Part shown: one piece after another, positions 1-11,000 of the stretch | Position numbering within the stretch: position 1 is the first letter of the stretch | How the letters are laid out: the number at the start of each line of letters is the position of its first letter | Source: Paenibacillus sp. FSL H8-0537 | GTDB taxonomy: Bacteria > Bacillota > Bacilli > Paenibacillales > Paenibacillaceae | Length of the DNA stretch: 64,000 bases | Reading direction: 5' to 3' | Assembly: GCF_038051995.1 (NCBI RefSeq) | Contig: NZ_CP150290.1 | Span: 6,362,501-6,426,500 of the forward strand | Notes under the pieces: model-generated | What the model was told of the DNA's origin: nothing | Database searches by the model: none | The model's input: the letters and a program-made list of their open reading frames with translations, nothing else | Program-made: the position numbers and the translations under genes

Positions 1-281
1 TTGTCCAAGCTCCATAGCTTGGCACGGTGACGATGAGGGTCAAAGCCCTTAAGCAGCTCTCCCCCAACACGCTGTGTTGGCGAATCCGGCAGCACGGTCC
101 CCGTCTCCTTCTCCAATGCGACCAGCTCATCATAAAGCTTGTCATAGTCAGCATCGTCAATGGACGGCTGATCCAGCGTGTAATACTGGTAGTTATGAGC
201 CGTAATTTCATCAATTAACGTAATCATACGTTCGGTTTGGGCAGGTGAAGCTGCAGCTGTTTCCGCTTGGTTCATTTCCAC
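1..281 (-). CDS. ligA: NAD-dependent DNA ligase LigA, N-terminal fragment cut by the window edge
   Basis: Reading the minus strand from 281 gives an open frame that runs off the window. It contains a helical start followed by YQYYTLDQPSIDDADYDKLY and later DSPTQRVGGELL, the N-terminal Ia/adenylation-domain entry of bacterial NAD-dependent ligases. The enzyme seals nicks in replication and repair using NAD. The best start is GTG at 281, because an AAAGGGG Shine-Dalgarno lies about 7 nt upstream; the ATG two codons later (275) is an alternative. The gene follows pcrA after 26 nt, the usual pcrB-pcrA-ligA order of Bacillales. The catalytic KxDG lysine lies outside the window. Confidence 0.93.
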   Translation of the reverse strand, partial: MEMNQAETAAASPAQTERMITLIDEITAHNYQYYTLDQPSIDDADYDKLYDELVALEKETGTVLPDSPTQRVGGELLKGFDPHRHRAKLWSLD

Positions 282-307
282 AGCAAATGTCCCCTTTCAA
301 TAATGAG

Positions 308-2659
308 CTAAACTTTCGTTATTGGCGCAAAGCCTGCAAGCAGGCGTTTCACCCCTGTCGGAGCGGGAAAAGCAATCTGAAGCTCCATGTCATTGCCTGT
401 TCCTTTCACGGAAACGATGACGCCTTCGCCCCATTTGCCGTGGGCTACCCGGTCGCCGGCAGCGAACTGCTTCGCGCCTGCATCTCCAGCCGCCCCCGCT
501 GCACCTGCACCGGCTGCTTGCGGCGTGCTTACTCGAACGCCGCTGCTTGTGCTCGTGCCGAGCGATCGGCCTCCAGAGCCAAGCCCGCCATTTGCCGCAG
601 GACGCGAAGGTGCTGTCCGTCCGCCCGAGCCGAAGCCAGTCGAGCTTCCAGCGCCGTATCTGCTTCCTCCCCCGCTACGGCCAAAACCGCCCGAAGCGGA
701 AGCATCCTTTTTGAGCTCACTAGGCACTTCATCCAAGAAGCGTGAAGGCATATTCGAGGCGGTCCGCCCGAACAAGGTGCGCATCCGAGCCGAAGTCATA
801 AACAGCTGCTTCTCTGCCCGGGTAATGCCTACATAGGCAAGGCGGCGTTCTTCCTCCAGCTCATCATTGTCGTTCAAGGCGCGGCTGTGCGGAAAGATGC
901 TCTCCTCCATGCCAATAATAAAGACAACTGGGAACTCCAAGCCTTTGGCGCTATGCATCGTCATGAGCACAACAGCGTCGCTTGGGGCGGCATTGCCTTG
1001 CTCATCCTGCTTATCCATGGAATCAATGTCCGCGATGAGAGCGAGATCAGTTAGAAAGGATACGAGCGTCTTGTCTTCGTTGCGCTTCTCAAAGTCCATT
1101 GTAACGGACAGGAACTCGTCAATATTTTCGACCCGTGCCGTCGATTCCAATGTTTTCTCGCGCTGAAGCTCCAGCTTGTACTGGGTCATCTCCAGCACCT
1201 TCTCCGTTAGCTCCGTCACCGACAAATATTCAACCATGCCGGCAAGGTTGCTGATCATTATATAGAACTCTCCAAGCAGCGCTTGCGTACGGGCATTGAT
1301 ATCCAACCCCTGCAGGTTGCCCAAAACGTTGAAAATCGAAGTGCCGCTCCGCGCAGCCTCCTCGGCCAGCTTGCCAACCGTCGTGTCACCAATGCCGCGT
1401 TTCGGCACATTAATGACGCGTGCAAGACTAATATCGTCATCTGGATTGGAAATCAGCCGCAAATAAGCGAGCAAATCTTTGATCTCTTTACGATCGTAGA
1501 ACTTGATGCCGCCTACGATTTGATAAGGGATATCCGATTTGATCAAAATTTCCTCTATAACCCGCGACTGCGCATTCGTCCGATACAAAATAGCATGGTC
1601 GGCAAATTTGCGTCCGCTGTTTTTATTTTTGCGAATTTCGCCTGTTACAAAATAACCCTCGTCATGCTCGGAATCCGCCTGATACACCGTAATCTCATCT
1701 CCGGCACCTTGATCGGTCCAGAGGTTCTTCGGCTTGCGTCCGGTATTCAGGCTGATGACCGCATTCGCCGCATTCAAAATATTAGCCGTAGAACGATAGT
1801 TCTGCTCCAGCATAATCGTCTGCGCTTCGGGATAATCGCCCTCGAAATTCAAAATATTCGTAATATCCGCACCGCGCCAACGATAAATCGACTGGTCGCT
1901 GTCCCCGACGACGCAAATATTGTGATGCTTGTCAGCGAGCATGCGGCACAGCATGTATTGCGCACGGTTCGTATCCTGATACTCATCGACATGGAGGTAA
2001 CGGAATTTGTTCTGGTAAAAATCCAGCACCTCCGGCACTTCCTGGAACAACTGAATCGTCTTCATAATCAAATCGTCGAAATCGAGCGAGTTATTGCTTT
2101 TGAGCCGCTTCTGGTAGGACTTGTATACCTTAATGACGATATCCTGAAAATAGTCCCCTGCCTTCTGCTCATACCGCTCCGGCGTAAGCAGCTCATTCTT
2201 CGCGGCGCTGATGGACGCTTGAACAGCCTTCGGCTCGAATTTCTTCGTATCGATATTCAGATCCTTCATGCAATTGCGAATAACCGACAGCTGGTCGCCA
2301 GAATCCAAAATCGTAAAATTGGAAGTAAAGCCAATCCGGTCAATGTCCCTGCGCAAAATCCGTACGCACATCGAGTGAAAGGTAGATACCCAAATATCAT
2401 TGCCCGACGGGCCAATCAGTGCGCTAACTCTGTCGCGCATTTCACGCGATGCCTTATTCGTAAAGGTAATCGCCAAAATGCTCCAAGGCGCTACGCGCTT
2501 CTTCTCAATTAAATAAGCGATCCGATGGGTTAATACGCGGGTTTTGCCGCTGCCCGCTCCAGCCATAATCAACAGCGGCCCATCGGTTGCTTTTACCGCT
2601 TCGCGCTGCGGTGGGTTAAGCTTCTGTACCGCCTCGTCGATGCTTATAAAATTAAACAT
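308..2659 (-). CDS. pcrA: ATP-dependent DNA helicase PcrA (UvrD/Rep superfamily 1)
   Basis: This is a 783-residue 3'-5' helicase for repair and rolling-circle replication. Visible motifs in order are Q-motif NPPQREAV (residues 16-23), Walker A AGAGSGKT (about 33-40), DEYQDTN (about 226-232, motif II), QNYRST (motif IV region), [17 protein letters not shown] (motif V region) and [10 protein letters not shown] (motif VI). The C-terminal tail of about 110 residues is rich in Gly/Ser and then ends in the [10 protein letters not shown] Tudor-like fold known from PcrA, where it binds RNA polymerase. Length fits the family (about 720-780), the excess being the Gly-rich linker. AAAGGAG lies 7 nt before the ATG. 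It is the second gene of pcrB-pcrA-ligA. Confidence 0.97.
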   Translation of the reverse strand: MFNFISIDEAVQKLNPPQREAVKATDGPLLIMAGAGSGKTRVLTHRIAYLIEKKRVAPWSILAITFTNKASREMRDRVSALIGPSGNDIWVSTFHSMCVRILRRDIDRIGFTSNFTILDSGDQLSVIRNCMKDLNIDTKKFEPKAVQASISAAKNELLTPERYEQKAGDYFQDIVIKVYKSYQKRLKSNNSLDFDDLIMKTIQLFQEVPEVLDFYQNKFRYLHVDEYQDTNRAQYMLCRMLADKHHNICVVGDSDQSIYRWRGADITNILNFEGDYPEAQTIMLEQNYRSTANILNAANAVISLNTGRKPKNLWTDQGAGDEITVYQADSEHDEGYFVTGEIRKNKNSGRKFADHAILYRTNAQSRVIEEILIKSDIPYQIVGGIKFYDRKEIKDLLAYLRLISNPDDDISLARVINVPKRGIGDTTVGKLAEEAARSGTSIFNVLGNLQGLDINARTQALLGEFYIMISNLAGMVEYLSVTELTEKVLEMTQYKLELQREKTLESTARVENIDEFLSVTMDFEKRNEDKTLVSFLTDLALIADIDSMDKQDEQGNAAPSDAVVLMTMHSAKGLEFPVVFIIGMEESIFPHSRALNDNDELEEERRLAYVGITRAEKQLFMTSARMRTLFGRTASNMPSRFLDEVPSELKKDASASGGFGRSGGGSRYGAGSSTGFGSGGRTAPSRPAANGGLGSGGRSLGTSTSSGVRVSTPQAAGAGAAGAAGDAGAKQFAAGDRVAHGKWGEGVIVSVKGTGNDMELQIAFPAPTGVKRLLAGFAPITKV

Positions 2660-2773
2660 GGTCGTACTCCTTTGTTCGCATTTGTTCGCCTATCCATAGT
2701 GTAGACAACGGGCCGTGAAGTGTCAATTTGCAGACGCAAATAAAATCCTAAATTTCTGTTATTTTTATAAAAG

Positions 2774-3505
2774 CTAGGCTTCGTTTCTTGTATGCTTGCG
2801 AATCGTGTTGTGAACGGCAGGCACAGTAGCCAGTGCTGCCTGCAAATCCGCGTAAATAATATTGCCGACAACGACAGTGTCGCAAGCCGCAGCCGCCTCG
2901 CTCGCCTTCTCTGCACCATCGATGCCGCCGCCATAAAATAGCTGGGCCTGCGCGATCGTATCATAAGCTTTTTGAACAAGTGCCATGTCGCCGTACTGAC
3001 CGCTGTATTCCATATAAATGACAGGAAGGCGCATGAGGCGGTCCGCCATTTGCACATGAGCAAGCACCTGTTCCTCGTTCAGCTCGGCATTCGCTCCTGT
3101 CAGCTTGGCGGCGGTCGCTTCCCCATTCAATATAATATAACCTTGCGCCGCCGTTTCCTCCCAAGGAATGAAGGAGCCGAATGCTTGCAGCCCTTCTGTC
3201 TGGCGGCCATTAATCCACTCGGCCTGGCTCGTGTTCAATACAAGCGGCACGAAATAGCCGTCAAAGCCAGGAACCGCCGCATCCATCGACGAGACCTCCA
3301 GCGCGCAATCTACCGCATAACGGCGAATGCGCGACATTAAATCTACAGTATTCTCAAACGTCACGCCGCTAGAGCCTCCTACTAACACGGCATCTGTACC
3401 CGACATGCAAATCGCATCAAGCTCCTCATCGGAGATGCTGCGCTCCGGGTCCAGCTTAAATACATGTCTCCAACCTGCATACCATTGTCCGTCCATCCTC
3501 ACCAT
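2774..3505 (-). CDS. pcrB: Heptaprenylglyceryl phosphate synthase PcrB
   Basis: This is a 243-residue TIM-barrel prenyltransferase that condenses sn-glycerol-1-phosphate with heptaprenyl diphosphate to make an ether lipid. Family features seen are an early HVFKLDPERSISDEELD, the GTDAVLVGGSSGVT segment (about 35-48), PVIYMEYSGQYGD (about 155-167) and the phosphate-binding end LFYGGGIDGAEKA...DTVVVGNIIY. It precedes pcrA by about 114 nt on the same strand, the order that gave the gene its name. ATG 3505 and ATG 3496 are both possible starts, and neither has a clearly better ribosome site. Confidence 0.94.
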   Translation of the reverse strand: MVRMDGQWYAGWRHVFKLDPERSISDEELDAICMSGTDAVLVGGSSGVTFENTVDLMSRIRRYAVDCALEVSSMDAAVPGFDGYFVPLVLNTSQAEWINGRQTEGLQAFGSFIPWEETAAQGYIILNGEATAAKLTGANAELNEEQVLAHVQMADRLMRLPVIYMEYSGQYGDMALVQKAYDTIAQAQLFYGGGIDGAEKASEAAAACDTVVVGNIIYADLQAALATVPAVHNTIRKHTRNEA

Positions 3506-3819
3506 TACCCCGCTTATCCCTATCTGTTATGCTCTCTTGTCGTTATGAGCGCTTCAGTTATTTCAGTAACTATGGCTCTAAATTGCAGCCTGCTTCTTCC
3601 TATGCTAAGCGAGCCGCATGGCGGTGTCAAACAGCTAGAGTGACCCGAAGATCAGGTATCCTCAAGCGTAAACGGCTGAAGCCGTCCTCTGGCAGCAATG
3701 CTTCCGTTTCGCGGTGAAATATAAGCTGATTATACGGATGAAACTTATAATCAGCTTATATTTTCAAAAAAAGCCGACACTGCGTTTCCCGCAATGCCGG
3801 CTCTCCTCTTGCCGCTTTC
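3506..3819. other. Intergenic region between the U32 gene and pcrB
   Basis: This 314-bp stretch without a gene holds one copy of the interspersed two-hairpin repeat (3663-3766). The rest (3506-3662) shows no convincing gene. The small open frames there have no Shine-Dalgarno site and no recognisable product. Confidence 0.6.
3663..3766 (+). repeat. Interspersed two-hairpin repeat, copy 1
   Basis: It starts CAAGCGTAAACGGCT and contains GCCGTCCTCTGGC, then CCGTTTCGCG pairing back to AAACGG. It ends with a long A/T-rich palindrome whose arms are AATATAAGCTGATTATA and its complement near 3762. The layout matches the copies at 6492, 7901, 19292, 22121, 30923, 34074, 34177 and 48851. It lies in the 3' region of the minus-strand U32 gene. 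Confidence 0.75.
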
Positions 3820-6357
3820 TTACTTCACCAATTGTCCGCGCGTTACGCCGATTTGGTTTGTTGCTTTCAGCGTACGCCATACTTTCGTTCCCGTAATCCG
3901 GCCATCAAGCGCATCGCGGTAAAGGGACAATACTTCCGTTACCCGCTCCGGCGTTTCTTCCAAAAATTCGACGCGGAATGATGGAATGCCCAGCTCCAAA
4001 AATTGCTTAATATATTCAGCGCCCGATTGCTCAATCGCGTTGTACACTGTATTGCGGCAGCCTTCGTCTACGCGAACCGGATGGGACATGCCAATACGGT
4101 CCTGCAAGGAAGCGCGCGAATCTTCACATGGACGTCCACAGTTCGTGAAGTTGGTGCCTTCACTCATGAAGGTGCAGTAGACGCAGTGCTCCGTATGGAA
4201 CATTGGCATATGCTGCTGGATTACGACTTCCAGCTTTGCCGTATTGGCCTTATCCAGCATATCCATCATTTGCTGAATATTCAGGTCATAGGACGGTGTA
4301 ATCATATCGAGGCCAACTTCTTCAAAAAGCTTAACCGTCTTGTGATTAGCCACATTCAGCGAGAAATCGCCAATCAGCTTAGGAAATGGCTGATCGGGGT
4401 TTTCGGCCTTGGCGCGCAAATAATAATAAAGCGCACCCGTATTGCGGACAAGCACAGCGTCTGGCTTAAGCTTCAAAATGTTGGCATGGTAGCCGTTCTC
4501 ACCCGGCATATGAATGCGCGGAGTTGCCAGAGCGATAGGCTTGCCTGCCGCTCGCGCCAGCTCTACAGCCGCTGGAAATTGCTTAATAAATTCAAAATCA
4601 GCATAAATCATATCGACATCGGCGGCAATCGCCGCTTCGACTTGCGGCAAGCCGCGGCATAGAGCCGTAAGGCGCGGCGCAAGATCGCCTTCGTGCGAAT
4701 AGCCGGAGGCAGCGGCTGGAACAGCCTCTTGATCCGCGTTGTCTGCCAGCGGGTCGATGTTATTTTTCACATAAACGGGCGGCTTTGGGCGTTCTCCAGC
4801 TAAATGCTCTACCGCTTCGCGGCGCATCCGGTTGAGCTCACGCACGGGCACAATCAGTTCGCCCTCAAGCAGCACTTCCAAATGGTCAAGCTGATAAACC
4901 GTTCCGCCTAGACGGCCCAGTTGATCGGCAAGCAGCTCAGCATCCATCGGACGCTTCTGCGCCTGCTCCAGCAGCAGCTCAGAGACCACCTCTACCGTCG
5001 TCCCCTTCTGCATATCCGTCCATATCGTCCGCAGCGGCTCGCCGAGCTTGCCTGTTACCGATACATGAAGCGGGAAAACGCGGTATGGCTTCTCCGTCTC
5101 ATAGGTCGCACGCAGGCGCTTATCCAGCGCCGGGTCATTCGTCTTCCATACGCGGTCGCCCACATGCACCTTACGCAAATCTACGTCGCTGCGTCCTGGA
5201 ACAAGTTCCAGCAGCGTGCCTTCCTGCGCTTCCCCTTCAATCTTCACGCCTTGGCGGCGAATGTCGTAGACGCGGCCGCCCTCTTCCTTCTTCGTTGGAT
5301 CGCCAGCATCGAAAACGACGCCATCGCCACGCTTAAGCGGAGCTTCCAGACGGACGGTTACAGCATCGCGAAGAATACGCTCGACACGGCCAATGAAGAC
5401 GCCGCGGCTTTTGGGAAACGTGCCTTCTACTAGCATTTTATTGTTCGTGCCAGACAGGAAGCCATGTGTGAAGCCGCGCGAGAAGCTTTGCTGCAATTCG
5501 CGAACTTCCTCTACCGATGGCTTGGACAGGTCGCCGTCAAAATATTTATCAATTGCCTTACGGTATTTGCTGACCACATTGGCAACGTATTCCGGGCTTT
5601 TAAGACGTCCTTCGATTTTGAAGGAAACGACGCCTGCTTCAATCAGCTCAGGCACGAGATCGATCGCCGCCAAATCCTTCGGCGACAGCAAATACGAAAT
5701 ATCGCCCATCGGCTGATGCTTGCCATCGACCATCAGGTCATAAGGCAGACGGCAGGCCTGCGCGCATTCGCCGCGGTTCGCCGAGCGGCCGCCCCACATT
5801 TCCGAAGTCAGACACTGGCCAGAATATGATACGCATAGCGCGCCATGCACAAAAACCTCCATAGGAAGCTTCGCCTGCTCGCCGATTGTTTTGATTTGCT
5901 TTAGGTTATTTTCACGGCCGAGGACGACACGCTCCATATTAAACGGCTTCGTAAATTCCACCGCTTCTGGAGAAGTAATCGTCATTTGCGTCGAGCCATG
6001 AATCGGGAAATCCGGGGAAAGCTCGCGAATGAGCTTCACGAGTCCCAAATCCTGCACGATAACCGCATCTACACCTGCATCTATACACCTTTCAATGAGC
6101 GCTTGCGCATCGCGCAGCTCGTCCTCAAATACTAGAATGTTGAAAGTCAAAAAGCCCTGCACGCCGTAGCTGTGCAAAAAGGCCATAATCTCTGGCAGCT
6201 CCTCACTGCGGAAATTATTCGCTCTCGCACGCGCATTGAATTTTTCCACACCAAAAAAGACAGCATCCGCACCGTTCGCAACCGCCGCCCGCATACATTC
6301 CCAGTCGCCTGCTGGAGCAAGCAACTCTACATCTTGACGCATTATATTTGCTTTCAT
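3820..6357 (-). CDS. Long U32-family protein (collagenase-like 'peptidase' / RNA hydroxylation type)
   Basis: This is an 845-residue protein. It opens with VELLAPAGDWECMRAAVANG and VFFGVEKFNARARANN, the hallmark of U32 proteins. It has the U32 block VFVHGALCVSYSGQCLTSE...RGECAQACRLPYDL (about residues 165-205) and a second Cys cluster HCVYCTFMSEGTNFTNCGRPC near residue 720. Characterised members (RlhA, TrhP) use clustered cysteines in tRNA or rRNA hydroxylation, so the label peptidase is historical. The double U32 layout with a middle DUF3656-like segment is usual for long Bacillota versions. ATG 6357 (MKANIM) is chosen because the reading frame upstream begins only with TTG overlapping the GAGGAG Shine-Dalgarno. 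The precise substrate is unknown. Confidence 0.9.
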   Translation of the reverse strand: MKANIMRQDVELLAPAGDWECMRAAVANGADAVFFGVEKFNARARANNFRSEELPEIMAFLHSYGVQGFLTFNILVFEDELRDAQALIERCIDAGVDAVIVQDLGLVKLIRELSPDFPIHGSTQMTITSPEAVEFTKPFNMERVVLGRENNLKQIKTIGEQAKLPMEVFVHGALCVSYSGQCLTSEMWGGRSANRGECAQACRLPYDLMVDGKHQPMGDISYLLSPKDLAAIDLVPELIEAGVVSFKIEGRLKSPEYVANVVSKYRKAIDKYFDGDLSKPSVEEVRELQQSFSRGFTHGFLSGTNNKMLVEGTFPKSRGVFIGRVERILRDAVTVRLEAPLKRGDGVVFDAGDPTKKEEGGRVYDIRRQGVKIEGEAQEGTLLELVPGRSDVDLRKVHVGDRVWKTNDPALDKRLRATYETEKPYRVFPLHVSVTGKLGEPLRTIWTDMQKGTTVEVVSELLLEQAQKRPMDAELLADQLGRLGGTVYQLDHLEVLLEGELIVPVRELNRMRREAVEHLAGERPKPPVYVKNNIDPLADNADQEAVPAAASGYSHEGDLAPRLTALCRGLPQVEAAIAADVDMIYADFEFIKQFPAAVELARAAGKPIALATPRIHMPGENGYHANILKLKPDAVLVRNTGALYYYLRAKAENPDQPFPKLIGDFSLNVANHKTVKLFEEVGLDMITPSYDLNIQQMMDMLDKANTAKLEVVIQQHMPMFHTEHCVYCTFMSEGTNFTNCGRPCEDSRASLQDRIGMSHPVRVDEGCRNTVYNAIEQSGAEYIKQFLELGIPSFRVEFLEETPERVTEVLSLYRDALDGRITGTKVWRTLKATNQIGVTRGQLVK

Positions 6358-6491
6358 AGTACCGCACATTCTCCTCAATAGTTAGCAATCTGTTGCTACT
6401 AGTGTAACAAACCGCCGCCAGCTATTCCACCATACATTGTTGACAAAATTATAGAAAGTCCAGACATGCTATCAAGCAGTCTTGTAAAAAT

Positions 6492-6595
6492 CAAGGTGAA
6501 TCGGCTTTCGCCGTCCTTTGGCGGCGCAGCGCGTTTCAGTCCGAGAAATATAGAGAAAGGATGGAAAAAATCATATCCTTTCCTAAATTTAAAAA
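6492..6595 (+). repeat. Interspersed two-hairpin repeat, copy 2 (GGTG subtype)
   Basis: It starts CAAGGTGAATCGGCTTTCGC, has GCCGTCCTTTGGCGGCGC and GCGTTTCAGTCCGAGAAATA, then an arm pair TATAGAGAAAGGAT / ATCCTTTCCTAAAT. It is nearly the same as the copy at 22121, which is why the two are treated as one subtype. It lies between the start of the U32 gene and the end of the membrane-fusion gene, so on minus transcripts it is the 3' end of the efflux operon. Confidence 0.75.
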
Positions 6596-6639
6596 AGGAG
6601 AGAGCATAATTGCCGCTCCCTCCTTCTCTTTCGCCTGCC

Positions 6640-7851
6640 TTATGACTGCTTCGCAGCCTCTTCATTCTCGATCTTCTGCCCGTCGCTCAGCGTATGCTGG
6701 CCAGAGACGACAACAGTCTCGCCTTCTTTCAAGCCTTCTTGCACTTCCTGATAGACGCCATTGATGCGGCCCAATTTAACTGCGCGCTTCTCAGCTGTAC
6801 CTGCATTGGACAGCATAACGAAGGTTTCGCTGCCTTCACGTACAATACTCAGCGATGGAACAGCAATTACATTCTCCTCTGCAACGGTCGTCAGCTCCAC
6901 TTGAACGCGACTGCCTGGCTTGAGCGAGCCATCCGCATTGTCCGTTGTGAGCTCAAGCGCGTACATTCTCGTTTTTGCATTAGGCACCGAGGCGAGATAG
7001 ACCACTTTCGCTTTTTTCTTCACAGATGGATTCTCCGAATTGTAGTAGACAAGATCTGACTTGCCGCGGGCCAGCTCGGCTGCTGGTTCGCTAAGCTCGG
7101 TTTTAATCGAAATTTGCTTCACATTCTGCACGACAGCTACTACTGTACCTGCGTTTATCGTCATGCCCTCGCTCACGGCAAAATCAGTAATCGTACCGCT
7201 CGCTGGAGCGGTAATTTGATAGCTGTCCAGCTGAAGATCTGCCTGCTCGACGGCTAATCTAGCCGCATCGATTTGGGACTGCAACCCGGAAAGCGAGCTG
7301 CCATTATCCAAATCCGCAAGCTGCTGCTTGGCCGACTCCAGATTACGACGTGCGGCATCAATCAAATTTTGATCATCACCGGCACTAGCCTGAATGTACT
7401 GCGTCTCCAGACTAGCAATATTATTAAGCAAGGTAGAGCGACCTGAAGCAATTTCCTGCTTAGCCTTTACTAGAGATTGCTCTGCAGCTGACAGGCTGGT
7501 TTCCGCACGTTTACGGTCCAGCACTGCGAGATTCGACTCCAATTGAATGATGGCTTCTCCTTTTTTAACCGTGTCGCCATTGCTCTTAAGCACGCGAGCG
7601 ATTTTGCCAGAAGCCATTGTCGGAATGTCCAGATGAACCGAGGCGCTTACCTCAGCGACCTGCTCGCGCGGAGCTCCCATGCTGTGCTTGGCTACCGCCT
7701 CTGTTTTAATGACTGCCACTTGCTGCTCTACTGCTGTCTCTTCTGCAGCAGGTGCCGCGCTCGAGCATCCCGCAGCCATTAAAGCCATTGCAAACACGGC
7801 TGCGAGAGCTGCTTTGCTTCGCCGCTCCTGCTTGATCAAACGAAAAAACAT
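6640..7851 (-). CDS. Efflux periplasmic-adaptor (membrane fusion) lipoprotein, HlyD/RND type
   Basis: This is a 403-residue protein with an N-terminal signal and lipobox MAAGC (Cys about residue 29), so it should be lipid-anchored on the outer face of the membrane. A barrel-sandwich/lipoyl half (VHLDIPTMASGKIARVLKSN...GDTVKKGEAI) is followed by a coiled-coil hairpin (about 115-205), a second lipoyl half (APASGTITDFAVSEGMTINAG) and a beta-barrel with the family ending GLKEGETVVVSGQHTLSDGQKI. It is 157 nt after the RND permease on the same strand and is its likely partner. A GGGGAG site lies 9 nt before the ATG. No outer-membrane factor is present, as expected in a monoderm. Confidence 0.92.
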   Translation of the reverse strand: MFFRLIKQERRSKAALAAVFAMALMAAGCSSAAPAAEETAVEQQVAVIKTEAVAKHSMGAPREQVAEVSASVHLDIPTMASGKIARVLKSNGDTVKKGEAIIQLESNLAVLDRKRAETSLSAAEQSLVKAKQEIASGRSTLLNNIASLETQYIQASAGDDQNLIDAARRNLESAKQQLADLDNGSSLSGLQSQIDAARLAVEQADLQLDSYQITAPASGTITDFAVSEGMTINAGTVVAVVQNVKQISIKTELSEPAAELARGKSDLVYYNSENPSVKKKAKVVYLASVPNAKTRMYALELTTDNADGSLKPGSRVQVELTTVAEENVIAVPSLSIVREGSETFVMLSNAGTAEKRAVKLGRINGVYQEVQEGLKEGETVVVSGQHTLSDGQKIENEEAAKQS

Positions 7852-7900
7852 ATATTCCAGCTCCCCTCTATATTGTTAACCCTCTTAACCATTTATGTGC

Positions 7901-8005
7901 CAAGCAAAAACGACTTCGTCGTACTTCTAGGACGTGCGAAAAGCTTTGTCGGAGAAATATAAGCCTGTTTATAAGGGAAAAACTTATAAAGGCTTATATT
8001 TTAAA
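7901..8005 (+). repeat. Interspersed two-hairpin repeat, copy 3 (CAAAAACGAC subtype)
   Basis: It starts CAAGCAAAAACGACTTCGTC, continues with a GGACGTGCGAA block, and ends in the palindrome AAATATAAGCCTGTTTATAAG / CTTATAAAGGCTTATATTTT. It sits between the RND permease and its adaptor inside what looks like one operon. It is most like the reverse-oriented copies at 34177 and 48851. Confidence 0.75.
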
Positions 8006-8008
8006 TGT

Positions 8009-11000
8009 TTAGCCTTCCAAATGGGCAGGCTTATTAAAATCTACTGGCGCTGCTTGGCCTTTCCCTTTGCGGAGCAGCTTGTTGCTAATCGCCTCAAGCA
8101 TCTCATATACGACTGGCACGACTACAAGCGTAAGCAGTGTAGAAGTGATCAAGCCTCCGATAACAACGACCGCGAGCCCTTTAGAAATAAGTACGCCTTC
8201 ACCAGTGCCCATTGCCAGAGGTATCATCGCTACTATCGTTGCGCCTGCTGTCATAATAATCGGACGCAGACGGACTCTGCCTGCTTCGACCAGCGCATGG
8301 CGGACGGAGAAGCCTTCATGCCGCAGCTGCTGCGCTCGGTCGAGCAATACGATCGCATTGGTAACGACGATGCCGATCAGCATCATAAATCCAATGAGGG
8401 ATGTAATATTAATGGATTCATTCGTAACCAGCAGGCCTAGCAAACCGCCAATAATGGCGAGCGGCAGCGAGAACAGAATCGCGAACGGCGTGCTGGCATT
8501 GCCGAAGCACAGAACCAGTATAAAATAAACGATAGCGATGGATACAGCCATAGCCATAAACAGCTGCGTGAAGCTTTCGGTGATTTCCTCCGACACGCCT
8601 TGTATCTCGGTAGATACACCTGTTGGAAGCTCAATTGCATCCAGCGCTGCCGCCACTCTTGTGCTGACATCAGTCTGGTTTGCTGCATCAATGGTAGCCG
8701 ACATCTTCACGACCTGCGAGCGCGATTCCCGGCTCAATGCAGCAGGGGCCTGTACTTCCTCTACTTTGGCCACCTCTTGCAAATAAACGATGCCTGCCGT
8801 CTGCGATAAAATCGGCATTTTGCCAAGCTTCTCAAGCGAGCCTTTATCTTCATCGCGAAGCTTGACCACTGTGGAATACAAAACATTATCAAAGCGAATA
8901 TCTCCAAGGCGCTGCTCTGCAAGCCACATCCGAACTGAATCTCTGACATCAGCAGGATTAATGCCAAGCTCTCTAGCCTTCGTCTGCGAAACGGTAATGC
9001 TTATTTCCGTTTTGGCGTCGCTAAGCGTATCCTTGATTTTAGTAAGCTCAGGGAATTCCTTCATTTTATCCTTGACGAGTGCGGCCCCCTGCTCAAGCAA
9101 CTGTTGATCGTCACCTTTCAGCACATAAGAGAAGGTTCCTCCGTTAAGACCTCCACCACCGCTTGCCGTCTCTCCCGTTACTTCCGTGCCTTGCGGCAAC
9201 TGGTTTTTAATCAGCTCCACATAGTTGTTCAAGACCAGCATTGCATCCTCTGCTTCGCTGATCTCAGCGGTAAGCAAGGTTGTATAAGGAACGGTATCGT
9301 CACTGTCCGCATATCCAACCAAGGACTCCACGAAGGTGAACAAGGCGCCGCCCTGGCTGTCTTTGGCATCCAGCAGCATCTTCTCAATTTCCTGTGACTG
9401 CATGTCATTGCTCTCCAGTGACGTTTCATAGGGATACTTCACTTGGAAGTACACGAGCTTCTCTGGGCCGCTCGAAGGCAGGAAGTTAACTGCCAAATTC
9501 GGAATCGTAATCGCCATGGTCACAACCAGCATGACAAGCGACATCAGCAAGGTTTTGATCCGATTAGTCAAGCACCATACTAGAATACGCTCATATAGAC
9601 GCGTTACTTTGCCGTCATGCGCATGCTCGTTCTGCTTAATCTGCTTGCGGCTGCGCAGTACGAGCAGCTTTGTCATCATAGGAATGACCGTCAGCGCCAC
9701 GACCAGTGAAGCAAGCAGAGCACATGATACCGTCAGCGCGAATGGCCGGAACATCTGTCCAACGATTCCGCCAACAACTGCGAGTGGCAGGAACACGCCT
9801 GCCGTAACGAGCGTCGAGGATGTAATCGCCATGGAAACTTGGCGGGTAGCCATAATAATGACGGATTCGCCGCGCTCCTGCGCTTTTTCCAGATTGCTGT
9901 ATATGTTCTCAATGACGACGATACTATCGTCCACAATTCGCCCAATGGCGATAAACATGCCGCCGAGCGTCATAATGTTCAGCGTAATATTCATGCTCGA
10001 CATCATAATCAGCGTGATCAGAATCGAGAGTGGAATCGAGACGAGAACGATCAACGTCATACGAATATTGCGAAGGAATAGCAGAATCATAAGCGAGGCA
10101 AGGGCAATCCCGATAAAGCCTTCCTTTAAAATGCCGCTGATCGATTTTCTAACCTCATCTGCGCCATCGTAAATTTTTTGGAATGTAACCGCTGGCTGCT
10201 TTGTTTCCCAATCGGTCAGCACCGAATTGACTTCATTGGAGAAATCAACCGCATTGGCTTCACTCATCTTATAAAGACGAATGCCCAGCGCAGGCTGATT
10301 GTTGTAGCGGGCAATAAACTTCGATTCGTTCACAGCCTGGACATCTCCCAAATCCTGAAGCAGCACCGTTTGACCGGTCCTCGTGGCAAACTCCAAATTG
10401 CGAAGGCCGTAAATGCTGTTTAAATCACCCGTCACCCGCGCCATCTGCGATTTGCCGTCCAGCTCTACTGAACCGACTGCACCATCCGTCAGAGCGGATT
10501 GAATGGCACTGGTTACCTCTACCGCCGACAAGTTGAACACGGATAAAGCATCTGCGTCCAGCAAAATATCGAGCGAGGTTGAACTAACGCCAATAGAATT
10601 AACATGGTCAATACCATTAACACCTTCCAGCGATGGCTTAATGCTATCCTCGTAAAGCTTGTTGAGCTCCATTTGCGACATGCCTTCCCCGGCATATAGC
10701 GTTAAGTAATAAGCAGGCTGGGAGGAAAAGCCGAAGGTCAAAACCTTTGGCGTACTCGCGCCAGCCGGAAGTGCTACCTCTTGCAGCAGGCTTTCCAGCT
10801 CCGTCTTTTTCTCCTTTATATCGTAGCCCTGCTTAAACTGGACAACGACGCTGGAAATATTATCGCTGGATGTTGAGCTGAGTGTATCTAGCCCCTGTAT
10901 GTTCGCGATTTTATCCTCAATCGGCTTCGTCACCTCATCCATCACATCCATTGGCGGTGCCGGATATGTGGTTTGAATCATGGCGACTGGAAACGAGATA

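Noticed and set aside
1283-2512. 409-codon plus-strand open frame opposite pcrA
   Set aside because: It is antisense to a clearly coding helicase gene with all motifs; codon pattern mirrors the real frame.
2672-2691. Direct repeat TTTGTTCGC / ATTTGTTCGC upstream of pcrA as a LexA box
   Set aside because: The two CGAAC half-sites are in direct, not inverted, orientation, so they do not make a LexA palindrome.
6399-6665. 88-codon minus-strand open frame upstream of the U32 gene
   Set aside because: It mostly translates the interspersed repeat at 6492-6595 and overlaps the end of the adaptor gene.
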